A stretch of 64,000 nucleotides of DNA, taken from NCBI GenBank assembly GCA_001414485.1, contig LLEY01000019.1, forward strand, positions 522,486 to 586,485, given 5' to 3'. Made by a program: the position numbers and the translations under genes. How positions within the stretch are numbered: the first letter of the stretch is position 1; each line of letters opens with the position of its first letter. The DNA comes from Calycina herbarum. Its lineage: Eukaryota > Ascomycota > Leotiomycetes > Helotiales > Pezizellaceae. The notes under the pieces were generated by a model. The model was given only the letters and a program-made list of their open reading frames with translations. It did not search any database and was not told the origin of the DNA. Below, one piece after another: positions 1 to 12,451 of the stretch.

Positions 1-1669
1 CATGGGGAGTAGGGGAAGTGCGAGGGGTCGCGGTGGATTCCGAGGGTTTTTGAGAGGTTGGAGGCGATGCCGAGGAGGGAGACGGCGTCTTTGTAGAGGT
101 TTTGTTGGAAGAGGAATGTCTGGATGTATTAGCGATGATCAAGAGAACGGAAAAGGGGGTTGGAGAAATACTATGTAGTGGAGAAGGGCGCCTAGACCGT
201 GAATAGCTTCTGTTTTCATGTAATCTATATTGGTCAATGCTGCTTGAGCGGAGAGTTGGAAACGAGCTAAGACTTCGGGTTTCGGTGCTGAGAATATTTC
301 TTGAACGATAGTTGGTCGGAGAGTATTTATCGTGAGTAGATAGATGCAGTATAGTAATGCTTCGAATTCCCGGGATAAGCCAAAGGTCCCACGACGATAT
401 TGATCCAGCTCTTTGGTAAATAATGTTTGGTGGATTATTCTTGTGAAGGGATGGACTCTTTCGAAGAAGTGCTTGCATAGCTTATTGCTTTCCTCAACTG
501 TGGGATGTGCCAGCATCAGGTGTGGGGGACCGGCTGGTGGTAGTAAAGATAGCCATGGTAAAGAGCTATTGAGTGATGAGGAAAGGTCGAAGAGACGTCT
601 TAAGTCCTCAATCTGCTCTATGGTTAGTATTGCGTGATTCGAAAATCCATCATAATCATGCCAAAGAAGGTTGAAAATCGTTGGGACAGAAGGGAAACTC
701 AAGCGCCAGGGGTTACCGGAATTCGTGACTGGATCACAAGGGACTTTGCTCATCTGTATATGCCACAAATCTTGTAGAAGAATAAAAGTGACAAGAGACC
801 TCATTGCTGTGGTTTTTGGCCATAGAAGAAGTGATTTTCGGACTCTTAGTTAAACAAATGAGAGACAGGTATTCTACTCCGTACAATTGACCAGTTGACA
901 GTTCCTGCACTGCTCGAGGACTCAATCTCACGGGAGGTGAAAACAATCTTAATCGAAGGCGAAATTTAAAGGAAGAAAATAAATATTGTGTAGACGCTAT
1001 TCAGTATGCGAACCAAGAAGACAATGAGAGTAGATTTCGTCTTCCAGGTTGCTCAAAGCCGCAAAGCCTAATCAGAGATCAGGATTATGACTTCAAGACT
1101 AGAAATACTATAGATTTTGATAAGAATCGAAGAAGGGGTTATCTCGCTCAAAAGAGGCTCAATGACATGAAGCAACGAGGATTGAGGAAACACTCGTAAC
1201 CAACCTCAGGAATCAAGCCGGGCCAAAAGTCCGCATCATGATAAGCACTACATCCTTCCTGGAACAAAATCTGCCCAACAGGACTTATCGAATTCTCAGT
1301 GGCAGCAGCAAACGATGAAGATATATTTTCCTCAAAAGATGGCGATGTTGACGAAGTTCCCAGTGGCGAAACTCCAGGGCGTTGGCGTGGCGCTTGCGAG
1401 GCTTCTCCCCGGCTTCTAGACCCCCCATCACTACTCATCATGGCAGCCATCATCTTCTCCAACTTTGCCAACCGTTCACGCAAATCAGCATCTGACGATG
1501 CCATCGCAGGACTGGATCCATCGACTCGATTATCCGGGCTTTCGTATGCGCAGAGCTGTTTGGAGCGCGTACAATTCGAACATGGTCGCGATCGGTCGCA
1601 TTTGATCTTGCGTTTGCGACACGAAATACATGGCTTTCCGTGCGCGCCCACCAACGTGTCGCTGTCCAT
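1..1669 (-). CDS. Zn2Cys6 fungal transcription factor, C-terminus cut by the window edge
   Basis: The protein starts at the ATG at 1669. Residues 14-40 form a textbook Zn2Cys6 cluster with spacing C-x2-C-x6-C-x5-C-x2-C-x6-C (Cys 14, 17, 24, 30, 33, 40), followed by a short coiled-coil-like stretch (DADLRERLAKLEKMMAAMM). About 340 nt with unresolved introns (roughly 800-1150) separate this exon from the start of the fungal-specific regulatory domain at 172-800 (FFERVHPFTRIIHQTLF). A 52-nt intron at 120-171 joins that exon to codons at 1-119 that read LGIHRDPSHFPYSP, the typical continuation of this domain. It is a nuclear DNA-binding regulator, and its targets cannot be told from sequence. The gene continues beyond the left end. 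Confidence 0.85.
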
Positions 1670-2144
1670 CTCGAGGGAGTTCACAATATGATGGAGTTGA
1701 ACCGTGAGGGAAACGAAAAGAGAAGGAATTGAGATTGAGAAGGATCGGAATATCCTCCACTGCAACACAACCCAATCTCGAAGCCCACGGTTGTCTAGAC
1801 AAAGCGAGGGAGTTGAAATGACGATACTAGTACTTCGCACGAACAGAAGAAAGACAGGCCGAAAGTTATGGATATGGCGGAACCGCTTACCGCACGTGAA
1901 CGTTGGCATCGGCAGAAGAAACATTGGAAGCTTCTAACGGGACGAATTGGCCTTATCTCCAGTACCTCAAAACCCATGCCGCCCGGGAAAAGAATGATGG
2001 AATACACTCGAGACTTGCGCTTCGAAATAAACCACGCCTCCCTTGGATGTATCCATTCTATTGTTCATTAACCCCATTAACATACACTATTCCCACCTCT
2101 GAATTTCCTCGCCGCCTATTCGTTCAAGTTCGTTCCCACCCCAG
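1670..2144. other. Intergenic: promoter side of the transcription factor gene
   Basis: These 475 bp lie between the start codon of the minus-strand regulator and the stop codon of the next minus-strand gene. The open frames here run upstream of the regulator's ATG or are antisense, and none looks coding. I see no further gene. Confidence 0.5.
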
Positions 2145-3403
2145 TTATATGTTCTTGAGGTCTTCAGCAACCATCGCCGGTACGCTTTGCAAGACATTGG
2201 GTCCCTTTGCCTCCCACCCAAGCGCATGAATCCGGTCAGAGCGACTTCGACAATTGCCTCCCCAAAGTACGGAAGCCCACGGGTGTTGCTGAGTGGCATC
2301 CTCCACCGAAATTGGGTCGACATCTCCAGTCTTTATGGCACCCTGCTCGTACAAGGCCTTGGAGATAGCCACAGCGATATCACCCCATTTCTAGGTTGAA
2401 ATTAGCTATGAAGACAGGTTGTATGAGTAGCGGTCCAAACTTACAAATTCTTCCGCCTCAACGAAATAATACCCCTCGTCTCCCCATTGGGCTTTTCCGC
2501 CTTGGGGCTTCGATCCCTCTTCGGCCAGCAAGATAGTAGCATCAGCTACATCGTCAACATGGACAGCTATCCGGTGTCAGTTGTTTCCCTTATATCATCG
2601 GGATTTCTTACCATCCCAATTGTTCTGTCCTTCCCCTATCTGGAATCCCTTTCCCCGTTTGAGGATGGCAGCCGTGAGCATCGGAATCTGGGCACTGTTG
2701 ACCTTGATAGGACCTTTTCCAATTCCATGGATCAATGGTGGAGAAATGATTGCTGTGGGTACAGAGAACTTCTTTTGTGCTTCGAGAACGGCCTTTTCCA
2801 CGTCGCGATGAACATGGCCTTCTTCTGGCAACGAAGTCACCTCTGCTAGATCGGCAATATCATGGTAAATCTTGTCAGAGGGTTGGCCTGTGAATGTTAG
2901 CAAAGTGTAGGTGCCAGTTTGTACCGGGCCTTTTACCATATCCATTTGGAACATCATGAAGCATTCCTGTTCCGCTGACGTGGATAACATGTGCTGGGGT
3001 TGGTTTCTTCAAACTCGCTCCTTCAATGATAGCCAAAGCTCCCGGAATATGATCGGCAGACGCCAGTTCTACGTTTTCATTAGATTCATCTCTGCAGTTT
3101 GGAAGAGGTTATAGTACGCAAAACCACATCAGCCTTGGAAGCTTCTTTAATGAGCAAGTCTCTGTCGTCCAAGTTTCCGGTCACTACCTCAATCTTGGGC
3201 CAACGAGAAGTTACAATGTCCTTCTGGGCTTGTGTTCTCACGAGAGCCTTTACTCTGTTAGCTAATATCTCTTAGTAACTAAAACTTTGTGGTTTGCATA
3301 CCACTACATCCCAATCAGGATGTTTCTCAATCATTCGAACCGCAACATTACCACCGAGGTATCCCGCAGCACCAAGTATGAAAACTCTAGGTGAGGTAGA
3401 CAT
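2145..3403 (-). CDS. NAD(P)-binding epimerase/dehydratase-type protein (extended SDR)
   Basis: The model has six exons: 3302-3403, 3118-3247, 2937-3068, 2612-2887, 2445-2566 and 2145-2390. All junctions are GT..AG with introns of 45-54 nt, giving 335 residues, which is usual for the family. The N-terminus carries the Rossmann dinucleotide motif GAAGYLGG at residues 11-18, then a stretch like ALVRT, and VSGTGMLHD in mid-protein. The C-terminal part has VHVDDVADATILLAEEG and ends with LGWEAKGPNVLQSVP, both typical of fungal nucleoside-diphosphate-sugar epimerase-like proteins. A catalytic YxxxK is not evident, so the substrate and even the reaction stay open. No signal peptide is seen, so it is probably cytosolic. 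Confidence 0.88.
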
Positions 3404-4282
3404 ATCCTTTTATTTGTAAGTATTTCGATTTTCTTTTGTAGACCCTTTTTCTCAAGAAATTGGAATTGATCAAGCTGTAGAATGAGTTCCTGTATTCAAT
3501 GAATGCGTTGATATTCTTCTCTTCTAGCTTCCCTCCCCTTCTTATGTCCCCTCAACCGGTCAGTCATTCCACCGCTTCCCAGCATTTTTGGTAATCCGAG
3601 ATTTGAAATTGATGTGTTGGCATGAATAGATCCATCATCGGGCGCCGGCGAGGGGAGCGAGATGCTCTTGAGAGATAATGATTTTTGGAGTTGAGCGGCG
3701 AGTGGCTTTGGGGCGGCGAGATCTCGCTGGTTCGGCGCCCTCGCCGAGAATTTTTTGTACCTCTGGAACTTGAAAATAAATTATAATAGCGGGATTTAAA
3801 TGGATGGAAGATTATTCTATTGTTAATTTGCTATTAAGGATTTCTTCTCGTTTTTTTTATAGGTATTTTTCTATTTACTTTTAGACGTGTTATTGTTTTG
3901 TTGGGATGCGGAAGTTGTCTCGGGTTCACACCGAATCCCGAATGCCAGCAACCACATGCAGATGGACAGTCACTTGTGTCGTAGGTAAGCAACTCACATG
4001 AACTAGATGTAGCAGTACGACGGTAGGTTGAGTATTGTTCCTTTTCATCTCTTGATTTGTTAGTTGACCTGTGAGCGATTTCTTGGTATGACTTCATCAG
4101 GTCATATGTGCAGTTACTTAGTAACCCCAGCTGAGCGAAACCTGAAGTTGAACATCTACCGGTCCATCTCACTTAAGTCGGGCGTATATAGTATCCCTTT
4201 GTCCACATTTACAAGTCTTCGATACTCTCGGTACAAATTTAACTTCTCAATTTCCCCAAAATATTTAAACGCAAACCCTAAA
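3404..4282. promoter_or_regulatory. Divergent promoter region of the SDR and Old Yellow Enzyme genes
   Basis: The 879 bp between two divergently transcribed genes contain no convincing ORF. A TATA-like stretch (GTATATAGTATCC) lies about 100 bp upstream of the plus-strand ATG. A G+C-rich patch near 3640-3750 holds several GGCGCC/GGCGAG-like motifs. Shared control of the two redox genes is only a possibility raised by the arrangement. Confidence 0.35.
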
Positions 4283-5827
<1,545 letters not shown>

Positions 5828-7141
5828 AAGGCCATAGGGAAGGGTGGCGAATAGATATCTTGAATTGAAGTTACTTGCAGGTTATGTTTGATATATATTT
5901 GTGGACGCGTTGCTGCCCTTTTCTTCTCCTCTGCGCTCGATTATGGGCTTTAGGATGAGGGAAACTCATTCTCACAGCCTGTTTTTCATTCTCTTGTTTG
6001 CAGAGCCAAAATTACAGCCTATCATCAAACTTCTTTTTAATTTTCCAATTTGGGGGTGGAAAGTATGTCACCAAAAGAGCTCAATTGCTCTGGTCCACAG
6101 TCCATATCTTTACTTACAACTTGCTCCTAAGCCTCTCTAGACCCGCAGATAATCAGTTACTCCAACCTGCTTTGTACCTTTCGTACTCTGAAAGAAATTT
6201 TCAGCGGATTGTATTAGTGTCGAATATTTCTCTATTGTCGATTTCTTCCTTCGCGTTTGTTAGGAAGGTAGGTTCTCTTTGAGTTTGATTTGTACTTCTC
6301 TTCATTGTCCTTCATATTGTTGAGATGAGATGAGAGAGAGAACTTTGTACTTGCCGAAGGAAGATCCTCAAACAAACATGTCTGGGAGTGCCCCAGGTTC
6401 TAACTTCCTCATTGTGCCAAAGTCCTGTCAGATTCGTGTTTTTATTGACGAGTGGGGGAGCGAGAACAATTTTTGTTCAAGAATGTTAGTGTGAATGGGG
6501 GAGTTGTACTTGTGCAATTTTAACTTATTTTAGGTGATGGCTCGCGATGGACATTAAAAGCGGTAGCAAATACATCAGGTTCGCACCTGCCTAGGTACCT
6601 AGCTCTCGTTGTTCCAGATTTTCAGGGTAATCCAAAGTAATTATTCTAAACACTTGGAACAATTTAAAACATTGGCCTAGGTGTTTTAGAACCAAAGTAT
6701 TTGGTTATTGAAAGTTAGAATTTACTGCCACTTTTAATATCCACCGCGAGGATGGGTTGGATAGTAGGTATTGAGATTTCCCCTTTTTAGTCTTTTGAAC
6801 TTGTAAGGTTTTTGAATGGAATTTATTCTAGGAACTGTATTTCCTTGTTGATGAAGAGGTAAGCAAGCGTAGTATGATAAAATTCTGGTTAATTACTAAT
6901 CAATTCTGTAAATATAGACATAAACTACTATGCATTATTTGTAAAGTAAAAGAGTTAATACTCAAAATATAGTAAAGACGTGAAAATATGCATTTTTCGT
7001 TCAATCTCACTACTCTACTACAGAAATAATATAAGTATCTATATACCACACTCTCCCAATCGCAGACTTACTTGTGTCTTCCGTCATTGGAATTGCTCTC
7101 TAAACTCTCGATAAGGATGACTGGCTTAAAATAAACACTTT
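5828..7141. other. Intergenic region with one MITE, otherwise no gene seen
   Basis: These 1.3 kb separate the convergent ends of the Old Yellow Enzyme and kinase genes. Apart from the MITE at 6541-6750 I see only short frames without family features. A GAGATGAGATGAGAGAGAG purine run occurs near 6321. Confidence 0.4.
6541..6750. mobile_element. MITE copy 1 (~210 bp) with terminal inverted repeats
   Basis: Both ends carry an inverted repeat of about 30 bp beginning CTCGCGATGGACATTAAAAG (6541-6571 against 6720-6750), with a handful of transitions between the arms. The element is flanked by GATGG on both sides (6536-6540 and 6751-6755), consistent with a 5-bp target duplication. It has no coding capacity. 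Related copies lie at 9981-10205, 42522-42710 and, truncated, at about 63205-63360. Confidence 0.75.
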
Positions 7142-9678
7142 TCACATGAACTCTAGCATGTCAGCAAACCATCCTTCTTCTTCAAGCCGCTGAACTTCTT
7201 CTTGAAGCCGCCTAGCTTCTGCTGCAACCTGCTGAGCAGAATTTTGCTCTCCCGTTTTAGGTGCTACCGTCGTGGGAGTGGGTATTATTGCGGTAGTTTT
7301 TGTTTTAGTGGTGGTGGAAGGGAGGGGAATGTTGAGGGCTGGGCCAGGTGCTTCTGGTGGTGGTTCATTTACATCTTTATCTTCATCTGCGAAAATCCGA
7401 CTGCCTATCTCTACAGAACCAAACCCCTTAGCCTTCCTTCCGCTCAGAAATTCCTCCCTTATCAACCGCTCCGCCTCATCACATGATCTGAGAGAATTCC
7501 TACAAATCTTAAGTAAATCCCTCGCAGTGATTCGGTCTTGGAAGTCCTTGGTTAACATCCTCAAAGCGGTATATCGTAGGGTGACGCTATATGGTAATGA
7601 CAAAATCGCGTTGCCTACTGTTTCCACGATTTTGGAACCATCATAGTCTGGTTTGAAATGGAACCACTCTGCTCCCGGATAATCCGAGGAGCCGCAGTTG
7701 ATTAGTTTCCAGAAAACCTTTCCCATATTCCTGAAGTACGTGTTTGTCAGCTTCGAGTATAGAAATTTACCCAGTAATCTAGTGATAGAGAGGAAAATGA
7801 GAGTAGTGGCGAAGGGAGCTGGGGTTTAAGTAACCAAACATGCATTGCGCAGGTGTAAATTCGAGGGGCATAAGTTAGGCTTAAGTCTTGCTCCTTTGAT
7901 AAAGTATTAATGGGTCAGTCCAGAGTTCTTATATCTACTGATTGGGGATTACTTACCGGCGGAAAATATCCACGTGTTCCTTTTTGGGGATATCCAGTCC
8001 AATGGATTGGACGGCGACGATCCTCCTCATCAGATATTCCGAAATCAGACAACTTAAAATATCACCAAAATATATCAGTTTCGCTGGAGAGAAAGCAGAA
8101 AAGGCCATGATCTCTCTGCTCACCTTAAGAATCGGGGTTTGTTTATGGTCTTCGTTTTTGCTTCCGACTAGGACTACATAAATCGTTAGCCTTCATGTCT
8201 CACACAAATCTAACAATTGCTACTTACTATTTGCAGGTTTGATGTCGTAATGAATTATAGGTGTATCCCATGAATCGCCGTCGACATTTTCGTTTCCGTG
8301 CTCTAGTGTACATAATGCATTTGCAAGACATTCGAGGAGAAGCATGTAGTCCTATCAAAGTCTATACTAAGAAAGAGAGGGGGCTGGAATAACTGACCAA
8401 CAATATTTTTCTTCCATCGGTCGTTCTAGGTACGTGAACCTATGTTCTGTTAGACGAAATCAAAACCACTCGGAAATACACCCTTCAAAGATTTCAAAAG
8501 AAGGAAAGAACCAAGTGAAGTAAATCAATACCGTTTTATCTTATATAACAGCCCACTCACATCTCCGCCCGGACAAAACTCCATTAGAATCCTCACAATG
8601 CCAGAATTTGCATCATCGATCCACGCGTGACCTTCCCTCTCGTATGCCTCAACAATATTGTGGAGGATCTCGGAGTCAGTTTACCATTCCAGCAGTCATT
8701 TGGGTTGCCAAGGCACATTTGGGAGGAAAGAAATGAGTTTAAAACGAGGTCTAGACTGCCCAGAGACGAGAAGACTAAAAGAGAAACATACTGTTGACTC
8801 CGCTTCGATAACTTTACTTGTAAAGCCCCCTCTGCCCTTAATGTCTCCCCTCGTTTGATCGCCTCTTTCACTACCACCTTCTCAACCCCAGGCTTCAACC
8901 CAATGTCCGCATTACTATCCCTCTCACCCGGTCCCAGCGGTAGCCTCTCCCAAAGTCCCACGATCCCGAACCCCCCTTTTCCAAGAATCTTAGAACCCTT
9001 CTATTCATTCCCACGACCGTCACGGCCCCCTATCCTAGGCTCCCAAAAGCGCTCACTATCTAACCACAACTCCCTCTCATTCTTAGATAACCCAAACTTC
9101 CCAGTCAAGTTTTCCGCCACTTCTTTCTTATCGGGTGTTGCCCATGTACTTGTATCCTTATCCAGTGCAAACTCTCCGGCCCCTTTTAGCTCCTTAAAGC
9201 CACCGTACGGAAATGCGTACTTCATTCTTACTTCCCCTTGTCGTTCGCGCTCGAAATCGACATAGTCTGGAATGAGAACTCTTTTCCTCGTGCCCTTTTC
9301 TATGCCTACGGCGAAGAATTGGGCGTTTGAGTTTGGGTCCTGGACAGGGTTTGGGTCCTGGACAAGGTTTGGTAAACCTTGCCATCCATTGTTGAGATCC
9401 AAAGGCGAAGGCGGAATATTGTCGACTTGTGGATACGGAGCAGGGCGAGGAGGAGCTTGTGGAGTTGGATTCTTAGGTCTAGGTAAAGGACGGATGTTTC
9501 TCAAGCCACCTATCTGAGCACGTTTTCTAGCTGGTCCATCACCTCCGGCTGTTGCGGGTCGTTTTCGGGGATTGGGGACATTTGCGCCTGTGGAGGAGGA
9601 AGTTGAGGTCCTTGGGGGGAATGGAAGTTCTCCAAATCCTCCTTGGCCATCGGATCGCTCTATGGATGGATTCGACAT
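7142..9678 (-). CDS. Serine/threonine protein kinase with an in-frame TAG before the glycine loop
   Basis: Eight exons can be traced: 8818-9678, 8532-8668, 8394-8439, 8228-8351, 8124-8173, 7957-8052, 7835-7893 and 7142-7730. Together they give 654 codons in one frame. The N-terminal ~225 residues are low-complexity and Pro/Arg-rich. The kinase domain then shows the glycine loop ILGKGGFGIV (231-240), the ATP lysine in VVVKE (Lys271), the catalytic loop HYDIKPAN (Asp384), DFG (409-411) and GTRGYFPPE. The tail ends in a short coiled coil (AEARRLQEEVQRLEEEGW). Codon 226 (9001-9003) is TAG, directly before the glycine loop, and no intron in the right phase removes it. The gene may be a recent pseudogene, be read through, or carry a sequence error. 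The HYD in place of HRD is seen in some kinases. The first junction (8668/8817) and the GTTATT and GTTACT donors are the least certain. Confidence 0.8.
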
Positions 9679-10545
9679 ACTTGGGCCCGGGAGTAATAAA
9701 ACCTCTGAAATGTAAACCAGCTTAAAATGACAAACGTAAGGATTTCGAACGTAAAGGTAATCCCAAAAGAAAAATGTTAGTAGTATGATCTTTTCTCTTT
9801 TTCCGTGCTTAGCTAATTTGACCTTTGTCGGGGTTTTTTCGTCTCTTTGGTTTCAATTTTCTGCTGTCTTTGTTGTTGTATTTCACTGAAAACATCATAT
9901 TTCGACCTGACAAAGAACCCCACCGGCGCGTATACTAATAGAATTATTAGAATAAAAAAGGACTAATAAACATAAAGAGGCTCGTTGTGGACAATAAAAG
10001 CGGCAGTATATACATGACCCGTTGTTGTACCTTTCCCAGTATTTGGGGACTTGATTGTTCTAAAACACATGGGTTAATAGTCCCAAATTCTTCCAAGCGC
10101 GTAGGATAATTTACTTGAATTACCCTAGAAATTTGGAACAACGAGGACTAGGTAAGCAGATACGAATACGATGTATTTACTGCCACTTTTAATGTCCATG
10201 GCGAGAAAGGATTATAAGTGCTCACTTATTAAATTTACTTGGTCGATATGCGTTCGCATTTTCTAACAACTGAATATCGTGGCAATTCTTCTCAACACTT
10301 ACTTGATCTCTTGAGGAAAATATCTTGAGCACTAATGAGAATCCCAAGACCTGATTCAACGAAACGAGAAGATTGGATTATTGGATGTTAAAAAAACAAA
10401 GAAAATACAAACATTGTAACCAAAAGTAGCCAACGCCTAGCGAAGAAACTCGCAGTAGGGGACTTAAGAAGTGATATTGGACTGACCAGGCTTCCAGGAC
10501 TACATACTGATTCAAACAAGTGCTTCGATCCAAATGACTCTAGGA
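9679..10545. other. Intergenic: kinase promoter side, MITE copy 2, 3' side of the membrane protein gene
   Basis: Apart from the MITE at 9981-10205 I see no gene or RNA signal in these 867 bp. The interval is A+T-rich. Confidence 0.4.
9981..10205. mobile_element. MITE copy 2 (~225 bp)
   Basis: The element starts CTCGTTGTGGACAATAAAAG and ends with the inverted counterpart finishing CCATGGCGAG. The termini match those of the copy at 6541-6750. The flanks AGAGG (9976-9980) and AAAGG (10206-10210) could be a decayed 5-bp duplication. The interior is similar to copy 1 and to the fragment near 63300. Chance translations of this interior and of the 63300 fragment give the same short peptide RVIQVNYP, which shows the shared ancestry. 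Confidence 0.72.
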
Positions 10546-11898
10546 TTATTTCCATCCCATCTGAGTACTCATTGGTGACTCCAATTCCGAAATGACTTCA
10601 CTTCTTCTTGAATAGGTAGAAGGAATCGGGGATCGTGCCATATCGACTTCCTGTCGAGGTACGCGGTCGGACGCTGGTAACTCGTATCTATTTGGGCCGA
10701 AGGGAGTTTCTAGACCAGTAGTCTGTTGTACTGGGGCTGTATTGGCTACTTCTCGGGGATGTCGACTCGCTTGCTTTTTTCTCCGAGTATGATTCTGACG
10801 GTTAAGGGCGGGTGGTGGTAACGGCAGAGGTTTGATTGGAGTAGGTGGCATGTTGTGATTCATTGGTTCGTGAGTATGTTGAGAGCGATCATTTCTTGGT
10901 TCATATTCAGGCTGTCGGTCATAAGCTCTTTCCTCTTCCATGCCCGGATTGTAAGCATGGTATAGAGAGACTTGACTGGGTGTATTTTGCCGTTGGTTTT
11001 CTTGAGGATGCTGACCATCAACACCATCCGATACATCGGCAAGTTGCTTTTGGAGCTTTGCTATCTCAGGCATTAACTCTTGCCTGACTTTTGCTTCGAC
11101 TTTCGTTTTGGTCCTTTCCCTCTCATTGTGGCAATCCTCCAGGGTGCAACAATTGCATAACCTCCACACCCTGTGGCATTTCCTGCATTTTTCACTCTGT
11201 TTCTCGTAGTATCTTCTGCAGCATTCAGTTTTTTTCATGTAGTGGCGTTTTGCTGACCACCAGTTTATGGGGTATCCTACAAACGTGACCACGAACAGAA
11301 CAAGAAAAACGATGAATAGATCTAGATGAAACCCTGAAACTCCAGAATCGGATTCCGTTGTGCTAGAAGAGCTCACTCCATTCACAGTTGATGTAACAGT
11401 TTCGGTAGTCGAAGAAGCAGTAACTTTAGTCGATTCAGTGACAGTGGTGATAGATATTGACGTTACTGTGACATTGATAGGAGACGTGAAGATCACCGTC
11501 GAAGCTACTCCGGGAATTTCAAAATTTGGAGAAGCCCTTGTTTCCAGAAATGATGTTGGAAGAGCCAATGAGTCCGTCATAGAAGGCATCCGTGTCGTCG
11601 AAGCGACATATGTACTCGGAGAAAAGACGGCCGAGTTGAAACTAGCAGGTTTTGAAAGAGATGCCTGTGTCGGGGGACGATAGGACGTAGTCGTTACTGG
11701 CGAAATTTCTTCATCGGGCTTCGATGAGTCAAACGAGGACGATTGCGGTTCATGACGTTCAGCAATATCAATTTTCTTGCTGACAGATAAAGGCTGAGTC
11801 GACTCGAAGCTGGAAGAAAGAGAAGATTGTTGAGTAGATAATCCGATGTTCAGAGTTAGAAAAATGAATAACAATTGTACTTTTCGAGTTGGGAACAT
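10546..11898 (-). CDS. Single-pass membrane protein with Ser/Thr-rich ectodomain, unknown function
   Basis: This is a single exon of 450 residues. An N-terminal signal peptide (about residues 1-22, LLFIFLTLNIGLS) is followed by ~170 residues rich in Ser, Thr and Pro, as in O-glycosylated fungal surface proteins. One transmembrane segment follows (about 195-215, LDLFIVFLVLFVVTFVGYPI). Just inside the membrane is a Cys-rich stretch of ~40 residues containing CC, CRKC, CNCC and a further C. It could bind zinc or be acylated. A charged coiled coil (RQELMPEIAKLQKQLADV) and a long Gln/Pro-rich disordered tail complete it. The layout resembles fungal wall-sensor-like proteins, but I do not recognise a family. 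The ATG at 11898 gives the signal peptide directly. Confidence 0.75.
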   Translation of the reverse strand: MFPTRKVQLLFIFLTLNIGLSTQQSSLSSSFESTQPLSVSKKIDIAERHEPQSSSFDSSKPDEEISPVTTTSYRPPTQASLSKPASFNSAVFSPSTYVASTTRMPSMTDSLALPTSFLETRASPNFEIPGVASTVIFTSPINVTVTSISITTVTESTKVTASSTTETVTSTVNGVSSSSTTESDSGVSGFHLDLFIVFLVLFVVTFVGYPINWWSAKRHYMKKTECCRRYYEKQSEKCRKCHRVWRLCNCCTLEDCHNERERTKTKVEAKVRQELMPEIAKLQKQLADVSDGVDGQHPQENQRQNTPSQVSLYHAYNPGMEEERAYDRQPEYEPRNDRSQHTHEPMNHNMPPTPIKPLPLPPPALNRQNHTRRKKQASRHPREVANTAPVQQTTGLETPFGPNRYELPASDRVPRQEVDMARSPIPSTYSRRSEVISELESPMSTQMGWK

Positions 11899-12451
11899 TT
11901 TGGTCGTGGTATGTGGGTTCTCGAATAAGGAAATATGACAAGAATCCGCAGTTCAACAGCATGTATAATAAGCTCTGATAGCAACAAAGTATTCATTGAT
12001 TTCGAAAATGAAACCTCGAAGCATCTGGTAGATCCAGATGCTACACTCCATGGGATTTCGATTCTTTCATCCATCTTGAGTGCAACCTAAACAATAATAA
12101 AAGTAACAAGGAAGAGATTCAATTCGATTCTCGTTCGAAGACAACCCATTCGCAGCCATTCGGTATGTTTCAAGCTTAAGAACTATATGGAAGTAAAGAT
12201 TTCCCAGGTATGACACATCGAGCAACAACAAGAAGGCTAAAAATACGCATAAAGAGTTTCAAGAGTTGTACAATTTGTACAAAAGTGTTGTCAAACCAGC
12301 GAGACTGAGACAAAGAATTATGGTTGTGAGGGTTCAGAACTCGTGGAAATGCAAGCTCAATGAAATATTAACCTGGTAACAGAATTAAGAAGAGGAAACG
12401 CGATTATTATTAGGACAATCTTCATCAAAGAAAAGCTCTATAAACAGAAAA
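11899..12451. other. Intergenic: promoter of the membrane protein gene and 3' flank of the next gene
   Basis: The open frames here either overlap the 5' end of the preceding gene on the minus strand or are very short. I see no additional gene. Confidence 0.4.
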
